Shown in pieces: positions 1 through 7,040 of a stretch of DNA of 7,480 bases. This DNA comes from Ruminococcus sp. CAG:488 (GTDB taxonomy: Bacteria; Bacillota; Clostridia; Oscillospirales; Acutalibacteraceae), in NCBI GenBank assembly GCA_000434055.1, contig HF999623.1, positions 1 through 7,480 of the forward strand, written 5' to 3'. The notes below the pieces were generated by a model. It saw only the letters and a program-made list of their open reading frames with translations. It searched no databases and had not been told where the DNA came from. The position numbers and the translations under genes were made by a program. Position 1 is the stretch's first letter. Each line of letters begins with the position of its first letter.

Positions 1-183
1 TATCGTCCGGTTCGGTGTCTTTTCAGCATCTTCCGACGTTAACCATCCGAGTGCCGTCCATCCGTCGATTGTTCCGAAACTTGTCGGTGCCGTTACACTG
101 CCTGCAGTCTCGTTATTTTTGAATGTGATCTTAAACTGATTGTGTACCGCTCCCTTGCTGCCTGAGTAGAAATGCACGGTTAC
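1..183 (-). repeat. InlB B-type repeat 6, residues 2243-2303, cut by window edge
   Basis: It starts VTVHFYSGSKGAVHNQFKIT and reaches the core at APTSFGTIDGWTALGW (Trp2289) before leaving the window. The closing strand is not visible. The opening strand and the 'GW' core place it as the next unit of the array; further units may follow. Confidence 0.75.
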
Positions 184-3100
184 GGTCTTATGCCATTGAG
201 CTGTTACGGTTACGTTGCCGTACTTACCTGCTGCAATACTTGAATCGGTATAAAGCGTTCCGTTTGTCCAGTTGCCCTCTGCCGTTGTTACAAGCCAGCC
301 GTCAAATACATAGCTGTCTTTCGTCGGTGTCGGGAGGTCGATCGTAGACTCAATCGTAAACGTCTTTGATGTCGGATTTACACTTCCGCCGTTCGGTAAA
401 AACGTAATTGTATAGACATTCGCCGTCCACTGGGCATAAAGCGTTACTGTTCCGTTCGGGGCTGCTGTCAGATTATTGACCAAAGCCTTATCGTCGTATG
501 ATGTACCGCTTCCGTTTTTCGCCGTGTTCCAACCTTGGAAAGTATATCCTTCTCTGCTGAATTTGTTTTCACTAAGATTCTTTGCAACGTCATATACCAT
601 GTCCATATCAGCCATTGAACCGTTTGCATCAGTTGCATTCTTATCAAAATGAATTTTATACTTGTTTGCCGTCCAAGTTGTATAAATATTGTACGTTCCG
701 CCATTGCAGTCTTTATACATCCGGCTTACGGTCGAAGCGGAAAGAGTCTGACCCTTATCATACACCTTTGCTCCGCCGTAGGTTTCTGACCAACCGCTGA
801 ACGTATAACCCGTAAGAGTAGGTGCTGTCAGGCTGATTGAAGATTCCACACCGAACTTAAGTACCTGAGGATTCGGTGTCGGGAGATTGCCGACCGTGCC
901 TGCGGTTACCGCTCCTGCACTGTCGTTCGGTCTGAAAGCATTGTATTTGAGATTGAATGTCTTAGGCGTCCAACGTGAATAGAGCTTAAATCCGTCCGTT
1001 GTACAAACATGATTGCCGACAGCGTTGCCGTTTGCGTCGGTATACGGTGTACCATCTGCGTCATACCAGCCGAGGAAGGTGAAACCCTCACGGGTCGGTA
1101 CATAAAGCTCGTCGTACTGTGCACCGTAGTCAATATCCTGATAATGAGAAACGATTTTCTCATTTCTTGAATTAAGGTCATTGACATAAACCGCCGTTGC
1201 GCTTGCCGAACCTGTTACCTTGCTGACCCAGCCGAGGTATGTGCTTGAATCGGCTACATACGCTCCGTCTGAGAATATCTCTGTTCTTTGAAGCGAAATA
1301 TTGCCCAAGGTCAATGCACCCGGAACGGTTGAACCGTCAACGCTGTTTTCGCTGAACCTTATCTGGTAATAGTTATTTGCCGGAACAGTGAATTGCATTG
1401 CAACCGTACCTGAGCCTGCCGGGACCTGGATATAAGCCGCTGCGGATGAAGTATAACTCGTTGAAGTTGCGTTCGGGTAGAAGAAGATAAACGGTGAAAT
1501 TTTTGTGGCCGTTGTTGCCTGATAATCCATCAAAAGAGTGTACTTTTTGCCTGCTTCAAGCGTTGAACGGTAGCTTGACAAATTATCATAAGTATTTGTG
1601 TAGCAATCTGTCCCCGTCGGCTTGAGAGTAATCGTTCTTGCATCGGAGTCAAATGATGATGTGCCGTTAGCCGTATTCATGCCGTTTGAAGAAAGAATGA
1701 TATTCCCGTTCGGGTCTTTAAGAACAATATTCTTGATATCCATATCCGCACGAAGTTCATTATAATTATTATAATATGCGAAATAGAATATCATGTTAAA
1801 GAAATATTGAGTTCCCGCTGTGAACGTGCGCTTCAACTCAACAGATTCATAACCGTCGGTAGTTTTTCTGTTTTCGGTATAGGAAACGCCCTGACCGCCG
1901 TTGTACCAATAGCCGTCATTAGTGCTGAATCCGAGAACAATCGAGTCATACTCGCTCTTTCCGGTAGTATCCTTTATATATGAATAGTAATCATTGATTC
2001 TGTATTCATATGTGAGTGTATATTCGCCTTCCACCGAAGCGGTGTAGGTGTTCGACTTAAAGGTATCAAAGACCTCATCTACACCGGCATCGACAATATG
2101 CTTTCGGTCGTACTTAACATTCAGAGCGGTATCTCCCTCAGTGTCCTTTGCAATTGAATATGAGAAATAATCATTCTCCTGATAGCTGAGAGGATTCTTC
2201 ATTCCCGGAAGCTTACATGCCTTGTACGAATTCATAAAAGTATCAAATGCATTGTTGTTGCTTGCCTTCCTTACAAAATCGTCAAAGTTGAAATCGTTAT
2301 CAAGAAGAAGCACCTTATCCGTCACTGCCCAGTGCGCATAAACAGTTCTGTCTGTGCTGCCCATTAAGGATGAAGCCGTTACACGGTCGCCGCCGTCCGG
2401 AGCTGTGAACCAGCCGAGGAAACGGTAGTTATCACGAACAGGCACAGGCATTGTGCCGATGCTGCGACCGTAGAACTGTTGAATTGCATTCGGAGAATAG
2501 GTTTGATTTTCCGAACCGCTTTCAACAAGCTCAATCTTAACCTTATAGTTATTGTATCTGACCGTGCCGTAGCTCGGGCTGTAGGTAAACACCTGAACAA
2601 ATTCCGCATTTGCCGCCTGGTACGCATCGGGAGCAAGCGTCCTTGACGTTGTTTCCTGGTTTGCGGTTTGGTCAAAAACAAATCTGTCGCCGTAGGTTTC
2701 ACCGCTTGCCTTGTAGCATCTGTTACCGTTCTTGTCGCAGATATCAAGTGTCAATGTAAGCGTGCCGCCGTCAAGTGTCTTTGAGCCGCTGACATAAACA
2801 ACTCTGTATGTATAATTGGTATTTGCCTTGAGCTTGCCTGCAATCGGGAATCTGAAATATTCCGCACCCGTCGTCGGTGTTCCGTTGAACGTAAACGTGC
2901 TGTCTGTTTGGTCGAACGTTGCCGTTACTCCGTTGCCGGGGCTTGAAGTAAATGTCGGAGAATAGAAATTATTTCCCGATTTATATGTTGTAGGCTGAGT
3001 GAGAAGGTTAACTCCGCTTGATCCGTCATTCGGGTCAAAATATATCTTGTTTTGATCAATGAAGTAGAAATTAACCATCGTCAGCGAAGTATCATTGACT

Positions 3101-6100
3101 GCGGCGACCCACTCATAGGCAGTGGTATCTCCGTCAAACTGCGGAACAGTCGTTGTCTTAACCGTTGTTGTTCCGATAGTTACGGTTGAGCCGGAATAGC
3201 TCATCGAATTGCTGTACAAATTGCTTGCCGAGAAAAATGTCGGAAGAGAAGCAAGCGTTTTGCCGTAATAATCCGACGGAGCAATTGTCTCATTCGTCAA
3301 TTCACACTTACCGATATATGTATATCCCTCATATGTATCGGGGGTGAAATATACATTATCACGGGCGTCGTATGTTATTTCATACTGCTGTCCGCCGCTG
3401 ATCTCAACAATCTTATACTGACCGTTATCAAGCTTTTCAAGTCCGAGATTGTATTCACGGGCTGTGCAGTTCGTTTTAAGATCTGTTCCTGTTGTAAGCT
3501 GATCAATGTAATTATTGAGGTTGGTTGCAAGTGCTGACGCAGTTGTATCGGTATAGTTACCGTCAAGTTTTGTAAGCTGACGATAAGCATTTTTATATGT
3601 ATTTACAAAATTCGTATATGTCGTGCCTGAGTAATAGTAGCTCGACATAGTGGCAGCGTTGTGTATGCCGAGATTAGGGAAGTTGTTCTGCGCACGCTTA
3701 ACTGCCTTACGAAGGTCTGTCTTGTTGGTCTGAGTTGCAACAAGCTTTGTTATAACAACAGCGAGGTTCTGGTCACTGTCCTGGTTAGCTGCATATGCGC
3801 CTTTAATTCTGTATGTTTCCGTACTTGTGGCGCTGCCTGTATTATTAAGAGCCGATACCCAAATACCTGCGTATTTAATGCCTTCTGATTCATAACCGCC
3901 AAAGGAGGTTGCCGTTCCCTGTCCGGCAATAACCGTGCCCTGGTTGTTAAATACAGCTCTCAAGGTGTCATAGTTTGAACGGCTTCTTGAATTGCGTACG
4001 CCGTCTGCGGTATGGCCCAAATCGTAGGTTGTGTTATGCGACATATCGGAAACATACCATGCACCGGCATCGGAAGATTTATCATGAGTAACCATAAGTC
4101 CGACGCCGAGGTTCGGAATATCCTTAAGGTTTGTGTAACGGCTTGTATCAATATAAATAGATCCCTTTGCTTCGTTATTAAATACAGATACCTTTACACA
4201 CTTGGACGAACCGGAGTCATCGTTTGTATATTCTGCGCTGCCTGCACTCTTCACGTTAAAAAGGTTATCGGTTGTGGAAGCATTTGTCGTGAAAGAACCG
4301 CTGCTTCGCATCCAGTCAATAGGCGTGTTGTTATTAACACCGCTGTTTGCCTGATTTGCACTGAACAAGGCAGTAGTATTACTCGTTGTTGCAAACGAGG
4401 CATACATGTTTGTTGAATCCGAAACATATGAGCTTTTCGAGGTGAGCTTTGATACATCGGGCTGAGTTTTTGTGCCCGTAACAAGTGTTGTGCTTGATGC
4501 GCCGTAAGCCGAGATACTGTTGCTCAGGAAAGCAGAAAGACCTTTTGCCTTGTTGGAGAATGAATATCTGGGGTAATATCCGCCCTGAGCATTCAATCCG
4601 TGAACACCGCTGATCCAGGTTATCTGACCGGAATAGAAGTTTGTACCTGCATAGTTTCCAATATAATCCGCACCTGCAATCGGTGCAACCCACGGCTTAT
4701 ATACATATGTATAAGCTATAGCTGTTTTCTCGTAACCGTCCGTTAAATCAATATATTTCGCCGTCCATTCTATAAAGCAGCCTGTGTCGCCGCTTACAAG
4801 ATAAGGACTGTATCCTGCCGTGACCGAAAGATTCGCGATGCCCGAAGAAAGCGAAACTGTTTTGTCTGTTTTTGAATACAGATTCGAGCCGCCAAGCGTC
4901 ATGTAGGAATTGGTATTATAATAGCTGGAAGATGTGGAAGATGTGCTTCCCATTTCGCTTCCGCTCTTGTTGATCCATTTATAGCTGATCCTCAAATTCG
5001 AAGCATTCGGATAATTGAAATATACCGTACCGGAGGTATCTCTCGAAGTCGTTGTTGTCGGATTTGCCGGGTCAGAGATATTATTCTGAATATACCACTG
5101 GAAGGAAGATCTTGTCTGTGCTCCCCATGAGGATGCACTTGGAGTAAGATAAATTGCTTCCGGTGTATAGAAGTACAACGGCGGAGACAACGGAGTGGTT
5201 GTCTTCATGACTGTTTTTAAGTTTGTCTGTGCCGCCGAGATTGCAGACGCAGGGTCGGTATATGAACCCGCCGCCGCAGAGGAGACGCAAAGAGTCTTGA
5301 CGTATGACTTAACATATCCCTCGATTGTCGACCAGTTGTTTGCCGATGTATTGACACCGGAATTGAGGAATTTACTGTAGTATTTACGAGCCGTTGCCTT
5401 ATCGGCAAGTGTGGCATTGAGTCTTACAGCCGAGATTCCGGAACAATACTCGTCATAACCTATAAGCGGATTGAAACGAAGCGAATATTCAAAACGGATA
5501 TAAGTTGAATAAACATTACTGCTGAAAGAGGCAATAGTGAGCGATGTTCCGCCCGATGTTGAATTTGTAAGATTATTCTTTGCCGCGGTTATATCGCCGT
5601 CAAGCTTGTAAAGGCCGCGAACCCATGAACGGCCGTTCTTTTCATCTGAACGGTCAACATCCGGACAATAGATTGTCGGCGCCGTGTTCATACTGCCGGC
5701 ATTATTATTGATAGTTTTGTTCTTTCTGAAATATTTCGCAGCATCTGAAGATGTATAAGAAACATTTCTGATTGCGTTCAAATAGTTCTGGCTTGCGCCG
5801 CCGTCGGAGTCAAACTCTACAAAACCTGCATAAAGGTTCGGAACCTGATTGAAATTTGAAAACCTTGATGTATCGATAGTGATGTCGGCGGCCGCATATC
5901 CGTATGCGTCACCGTCCGTCGAAGGAGAACCGCCGAAATAACCCGACTGGGTGATCATTGCCTTGGGATTATAGCTATTTGAACCGTCCCACTGAGTGTT
6001 ATAAATTCTCGAGCCCTGTCCGAAATAATTGCTGTCATTACGCTTTGAATAGCAGAGCAATACGTCCGAACCGTTCGGATCAAAATAGTTCGAATTTATC

Positions 6101-6909
6101 GGCATATCAAGTCCTCTCGGATAAAGGCCTGCATTGAAATTAATAAGCGGAGCTGTAAGAGTCGAGCCTGTGCTGACCCACTTGGAAGCGACGTTGCCGC
6201 CTTTAACCGAGTCTGCACCCGTAATAAATGAATACGTAGATGTCTCGGCAGGGTTACCGGTCACTCCGCCGTATGTTCCGTAATAATACTGTCTTGTCGT
6301 CATACCTGCCTGAGAGAGCAGCGGGAATTTAATGCCCGTATAGGCATAGGTCGTATATGAACCCGAGGCGGTTGTATAAACGATATTCCAACGAATAACA
6401 TATTCTTTGCCAACCTCGGCATTCGCCATGGAAATGCTCTTAATCGTCTTCGTAACAGATGACGAAGGCGCCGACAAGGCCTTATCCGATGACATATATG
6501 TGCCGTCGGAGAAAGCAACATTTGTTACTCTGTTTGCACCGGAAGCGTTGAGGTTTGCGTCAAGAACAGTTATTGAAACAGTAACACTCCTCGACGTTGC
6601 ACAGGAAAATCTGAGCATACCTGTCGCCGATGTCGGCTCGCTGACCGTACCGCTCGACGTTGCATTCAGAAAGTATTCCGAGTCCTTTCCGCCGGCCTTG
6701 ATATAGACAAGCTCGGGCGCAGAAATATTATACTGTGCAAAGGTATCCGAGGATGTGCCTGCCTCCGTCAGCGCATGACTGCTCTTGCTGACCAACGCTT
6801 CCGATATCATCGAACCGATATCAAAGAAGCAGAAGGTAGTCAAAAGCATAACAAGGCAGAGCAGTACGCTTACCGTACTCCTTCCGAGTTTCGAAAGCTT
6901 TCTTTTCAT
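1..6909 (-). CDS. Giant secreted multidomain surface protein (adhesin-like), 3' end outside window
   Basis: An uninterrupted minus-strand frame of 2,303 codons runs from ATG at 6909 (protein start MKRKLSKLGRSTVSVLL) off the window edge. The start is fixed by GGAGGT seven bases upstream and by the signal peptide that follows at once. The visible product, about 240-250 kDa, has a signal peptide, two diverged copies of a module of over 500 residues (63-572, 582-1140), a beta-rich stretch (1144-1315), a jelly-roll-like domain (1316-1463), one InlB B-type repeat (1470-1529), two more jelly-roll-like domains (1562-1743, 1744-1884) and an InlB B-type array (1922 onward). It is rich in Thr, Ser, Asn, Tyr and Gly and poor in Cys. 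I see no catalytic motif. Inferred role: extracellular adhesion or glycan binding at the cell surface. Anchoring (LPXTG or other) cannot be judged because the C terminus is missing. The reading frame is near certain; the function is a family-level inference. Confidence 0.95.
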   Translation of the reverse strand, partial: MKRKLSKLGRSTVSVLLCLVMLLTTFCFFDIGSMISEALVSKSSHALTEAGTSSDTFAQYNISAPELVYIKAGGKDSEYFLNATSSGTVSEPTSATGMLRFSCATSRSVTVSITVLDANLNASGANRVTNVAFSDGTYMSSDKALSAPSSSVTKTIKSISMANAEVGKEYVIRWNIVYTTASGSYTTYAYTGIKFPLLSQAGMTTRQYYYGTYGGVTGNPAETSTYSFITGADSVKGGNVASKWVSTGSTLTAPLINFNAGLYPRGLDMPINSNYFDPNGSDVLLCYSKRNDSNYFGQGSRIYNTQWDGSNSYNPKAMITQSGYFGGSPSTDGDAYGYAAADITIDTSRFSNFNQVPNLYAGFVEFDSDGGASQNYLNAIRNVSYTSSDAAKYFRKNKTINNNAGSMNTAPTIYCPDVDRSDEKNGRSWVRGLYKLDGDITAAKNNLTNSTSGGTSLTIASFSSNVYSTYIRFEYSLRFNPLIGYDEYCSGISAVRLNATLADKATARKYYSKFLNSGVNTSANNWSTIEGYVKSYVKTLCVSSAAAGSYTDPASAISAAQTNLKTVMKTTTPLSPPLYFYTPEAIYLTPSASSWGAQTRSSFQWYIQNNISDPANPTTTTSRDTSGTVYFNYPNASNLRISYKWINKSGSEMGSTSSTSSSYYNTNSYMTLGGSNLYSKTDKTVSLSSGIANLSVTAGYSPYLVSGDTGCFIEWTAKYIDLTDGYEKTAIAYTYVYKPWVAPIAGADYIGNYAGTNFYSGQITWISGVHGLNAQGGYYPRYSFSNKAKGLSAFLSNSISAYGASSTTLVTGTKTQPDVSKLTSKSSYVSDSTNMYASFATTSNTTALFSANQANSGVNNNTPIDWMRSSGSFTTNASTTDNLFNVKSAGSAEYTNDDSGSSKCVKVSVFNNEAKGSIYIDTSRYTNLKDIPNLGVGLMVTHDKSSDAGAWYVSDMSHNTTYDLGHTADGVRNSRSRSNYDTLRAVFNNQGTVIAGQGTATSFGGYESEGIKYAGIWVSALNNTGSATSTETYRIKGAYAANQDSDQNLAVVITKLVATQTNKTDLRKAVKRAQNNFPNLGIHNAATMSSYYYSGTTYTNFVNTYKNAYRQLTKLDGNYTDTTASALATNLNNYIDQLTTGTDLKTNCTAREYNLGLEKLDNGQYKIVEISGGQQYEITYDARDNVYFTPDTYEGYTYIGKCELTNETIAPSDYYGKTLASLPTFFSASNLYSNSMSYSGSTVTIGTTTVKTTTVPQFDGDTTAYEWVAAVNDTSLTMVNFYFIDQNKIYFDPNDGSSGVNLLTQPTTYKSGNNFYSPTFTSSPGNGVTATFDQTDSTFTFNGTPTTGAEYFRFPIAGKLKANTNYTYRVVYVSGSKTLDGGTLTLTLDICDKNGNRCYKASGETYGDRFVFDQTANQETTSRTLAPDAYQAANAEFVQVFTYSPSYGTVRYNNYKVKIELVESGSENQTYSPNAIQQFYGRSIGTMPVPVRDNYRFLGWFTAPDGGDRVTASSLMGSTDRTVYAHWAVTDKVLLLDNDFNFDDFVRKASNNNAFDTFMNSYKACKLPGMKNPLSYQENDYFSYSIAKDTEGDTALNVKYDRKHIVDAGVDEVFDTFKSNTYTASVEGEYTLTYEYRINDYYSYIKDTTGKSEYDSIVLGFSTNDGYWYNGGQGVSYTENRKTTDGYESVELKRTFTAGTQYFFNMIFYFAYYNNYNELRADMDIKNIVLKDPNGNIILSSNGMNTANGTSSFDSDARTITLKPTGTDCYTNTYDNLSSYRSTLEAGKKYTLLMDYQATTATKISPFIFFYPNATSTSYTSSAAAYIQVPAGSGTVAMQFTVPANNYYQIRFSENSVDGSTVPGALTLGNISLQRTEIFSDGAYVADSSTYLGWVSKVTGSASATAVYVNDLNSRNEKIVSHYQDIDYGAQYDELYVPTREGFTFLGWYDADGTPYTDANGNAVGNHVCTTDGFKLYSRWTPKTFNLKYNAFRPNDSAGAVTAGTVGNLPTPNPQVLKFGVESSISLTAPTLTGYTFSGWSETYGGAKVYDKGQTLSASTVSRMYKDCNGGTYNIYTTWTANKYKIHFDKNATDANGSMADMDMVYDVAKNLSENKFSREGYTFQGWNTAKNGSGTSYDDKALVNNLTAAPNGTVTLYAQWTANVYTITFLPNGGSVNPTSKTFTIESTIDLPTPTKDSYVFDGWLVTTAEGNWTNGTLYTDSSIAAGKYGNVTVTAQWHKTVTVHFYSGSKGAVHNQFKITFKNNETAGSVTAPTSFGTIDGWTALGWLTSEDAEKTPNRTI
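184..420 (-). repeat. InlB B-type repeat 5, residues ~2164-2242
   Basis: The unit reads VYTITFLPNGGSVNPTSKTF, IDLPTPTKDSYVFDGW (Trp2205), and closes NVTVTAQWHKT (Trp2239). The GW-to-QW spacing is 34, identical to repeat 4, and the two abut directly, showing true tandem organisation. Confidence 0.92.
421..660 (-). repeat. InlB B-type repeat 4, residues ~2084-2163, near-canonical
   Basis: This is the textbook unit of the array: YKIHFDKNATDANGSM, then NLSENKFSREGYTFQGW (Trp2127), a turn NTAKNGSGTSYDD, VNNLTAAPNGTVTLYAQWTA (Trp2161). All family positions are present: initial 'Y.I.FD.N', the 'L..N.F.R.GYTF.GW' core, and the closing 'GTVTLYAQWTA'. It is the best single piece of evidence for the repeat family. 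Confidence 0.95.
661..960 (-). repeat. InlB B-type repeat 3, residues ~1984-2083, enlarged
   Basis: The unit starts TFNLKYNAFRPNDSAGAVTA, passes through LTAPTLTGYTFSGWSET (Trp2040) and closes with YNIYTTWTANK (Trp2079). At about 100 residues it is longer than its neighbours, with extra residues before the GW core and within the last loop (KDCNGG). The core is nevertheless typical of the family. Confidence 0.83.
964..1146 (-). repeat. InlB B-type repeat 2, residues ~1922-1982
   Basis: This is the first unit of the C-terminal array. It reads YGAQYDELYVPTREGFTFLG then WYDADG and ends in KLYSRWTPK. The GW tryptophan is 1948 and the closing RW tryptophan is 1980, a spacing of 32. It shows the family features 'P.REGF.F.GW', an Asp/Gly turn and a closing 'LYSRW'. 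Confidence 0.85.
1258..1680 (-). other. Jelly-roll (carbohydrate-binding-like) domain 3, residues ~1744-1884
   Basis: It opens with SFDSDARTITLKPTGTD, followed by LEAGKKYTLLMDYQA (the equivalent of LKANTNYTYRVVY in domain 1), AMQFTVPANNYYQIRFSEN and a final LTLGNISLQRTEIF strand. The order of landmarks matches domain 1 well, so the two are probably the same fold. It abuts domain 2 without an obvious linker and is followed by a short stretch (1885-1921) that leads into the InlB B-type array. Confidence 0.55.
1681..2226 (-). other. Jelly-roll (carbohydrate-binding-like) domain 2, residues ~1562-1743
   Basis: The region contains the strands YFSYSIAKDTEGDTALNVKY, EGEYTLTYEYRIND, DSIVLGFSTNDGYWYNGG, VELKRTFTAGTQYFFNMIFY and a closing DIKNIVLKDPNGNIIL. 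The closing 'DIKNIVLKDPNGN' strand-turn is a common end of jelly-roll ligand-binding domains of the CBM/galactose-binding superfamily. The aromatic-rich loops (YWYNGG; FYFAYYNNYNE) are of the kind that often contact sugar. The family is inferred, not shown. Confidence 0.5.
2323..2502 (-). repeat. InlB B-type (Listeria-Bacteroides) repeat 1, isolated, residues ~1470-1529
   Basis: The hallmark order is present: a Pro/Val strand with an aromatic (IGTMPVPVRDNYRFLGWF, Trp1500), a Gly/Asp-rich turn (PDGGDR), then a Thr-rich strand ending in VYAHWAV (Trp1527). The GW-to-HW spacing of 27 residues is shorter than in the C-terminal array. The family forms a small ubiquitin-like beta-grasp fold found in tandem in internalins and many Firmicutes and Bacteroides surface proteins. 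Here it stands alone between two jelly-roll-like domains. Confidence 0.8.
2521..2964 (-). other. Jelly-roll (carbohydrate-binding-like) domain 1, residues ~1316-1463
   Basis: The segment begins with FTSSPGNGVTATFDQTDSTF and continues with FRFPIAGKLKANTNYTYRVV and a final strand YNNYKVKIELVES. This order, with an early strand pair, a 'LKANTNYTYRVVY' core strand and a closing 'VKIELVE' strand, is typical of jelly-roll domains such as the CBM4/9/22 type. A loop with DICDKNGNRC could bind calcium or form a disulfide. Assignment is by pattern only; no ligand can be inferred. Confidence 0.5.
2965..3480 (-). other. Unassigned beta-rich region (residues 1144-1315)
   Basis: This stretch between the second large module and the first jelly-roll-like domain is rich in Tyr, Thr and Asn and reads as alternating beta strands (YKIVEISGGQQYEITYDAR, NVYFTPDTYEGYTYIGK). 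It includes a Thr-rich piece (TIGTTTVKTTTVPQFDGDTT, about 1244-1263) like the linker between the two large modules. It then has FYFIDQNKIYFDPNDGSSG, whose YFDPN echoes YFDPNGSD in module copy 1. I cannot assign a family; it could be one small domain plus a linker. Confidence 0.5.
3490..5166 (-). repeat. Large duplicated module, copy 2 (residues ~582-1140)
   Basis: The second copy starts at PEAIYLTPSASSW just after a Thr/Pro linker (KTTTPLSPP) that separates the modules. It keeps the order and rough spacing of the copy 1 landmarks, with the offset growing from about 518 to about 575 residues because of insertions, mainly Ser/Asn-rich loops. The strongest match is IDTSRYTNLKDIPNLGVGL at 920-938. 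The C-terminal part, including TDLRKAVKRAQNNFPN and YTNFVNTYKNAYRQLTKLDG, is clearly helical and recalls FIVAR-type helical repeats. The two copies have diverged strongly in DNA, so the duplication is old. I found no third copy in the visible protein. Confidence 0.68.
5194..6723 (-). repeat. Large duplicated module, copy 1 (residues ~63-572)
   Basis: This is the first copy of a module that recurs collinearly at residues 582-1140. Shared landmarks in order are: APELVYIKAG at 64 (PEAIYLTPS in copy 2); a beta segment ending in SITVLD (RISYKWINK in copy 2); RWNIVY around Trp174 (EWTAKY around Trp715); ITGAD at 229 (IAGAD at 764); KWVSTG around Trp244 (TWISGV around Trp785); IDTSRFSNFNQVPNLYAGF at 345 (IDTSRYTNLKDIPNLGVGL at 920); and a helical tail at about 494-572. 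The first part looks like beta-sandwich, the last part helical. I do not recognise a named family. The opening weakly recalls starch-binding modules, but I would not assign it to one. Confidence 0.7.
6796..6909 (-). other. Sec-type signal peptide of the giant protein
   Basis: Residues 1-10 are basic (Lys2, Arg3, Lys4, Lys7, Arg10). They are followed by a hydrophobic stretch at about 11-29 (TVSVLLCLVMLLTTFCFF) and a more polar region containing SEA at 36-38, a plausible signal peptidase I site before Leu39. Cys18 and Cys27 lie inside the hydrophobic core without a lipobox in front, so a lipoprotein is unlikely. The exact cleavage site is uncertain; cleavage a few residues later, in the Ser-rich stretch after 40, is also possible. 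Confidence 0.85.
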
Positions 6910-6916
6910 AATATTT

Positions 6917-6922
6917 ACCTCC
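6917..6922 (-). promoter_or_regulatory. Ribosome binding site of the giant gene
   Basis: The transcript reads GGAGGT, then AAATATT, then the ATG at 6909. It is a strong Shine-Dalgarno match with a 7-base spacer and decides the start. No other start in this frame near the signal peptide has a comparable site. Confidence 0.9.
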
Positions 6923-6931
6923 CATGGTTCT

Positions 6932-6968
6932 AAAACGCGCCGACACCCCATTGCACACAGCGCATTTT
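6932..6968 (-). promoter_or_regulatory. 9-bp hairpin in the leader, just upstream of the ribosome binding site
   Basis: In the minus-strand RNA, AAAAUGCGC (6968-6960) pairs with GCGCGUUUU (6940-6932): nine contiguous pairs including one G-U, with a 19-nt loop. It ends nine bases before GGAGGT. It is GC-rich only in its inner half and runs into UUUU, so it could act as a weak terminator, an RNA-stability element or a translation modulator. Which one, if any, is not shown by sequence. Confidence 0.45.
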
Positions 6969-7040
6969 TATTCAAAAAAAGTTTTGCTAAAATTAGATTG
7001 CGGCTCTTTTCAATCCAATAACCTATTTTTCCAGCATAGA

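Noticed and set aside
2379..2747. 122-codon minus-strand open frame (and similar ones at 4379-4693, 4251-4484, 906-1187)
   Set aside because: All lie in a different frame from the continuous 2,303-codon frame, which carries recognisable domains through the same positions.
2965..3480. Third copy of the large module
   Set aside because: The Thr-rich linker and YFDPN piece recall the modules, but the ordered landmarks (RWN.VY, I.GAD, IDTSR) are absent.
3901..3908. AAAGGAGG on the plus strand, a perfect Shine-Dalgarno look-alike
   Set aside because: No start codon with a credible frame follows at the right distance, and the region encodes recognisable protein on the minus strand.
4012..4416. 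134-codon plus-strand open frame
   Set aside because: It lies fully antisense to the giant gene, has a low-complexity Cys/Val/Ile-rich composition typical of a shadow frame, has no ribosome binding site and shows no family resemblance.
6829..6858. Lipoprotein signal (Cys18 or Cys27)
   Set aside because: Neither cysteine is preceded by a lipobox; LVLL and TTF contexts lack the small residue at -1 expected before the modified Cys.
6821..6925. 34-codon upstream open frame overlapping the start of the giant gene
   Set aside because: Its ATG has no ribosome binding site (it precedes GGAGGT itself) and the frame is explained by chance overlap.
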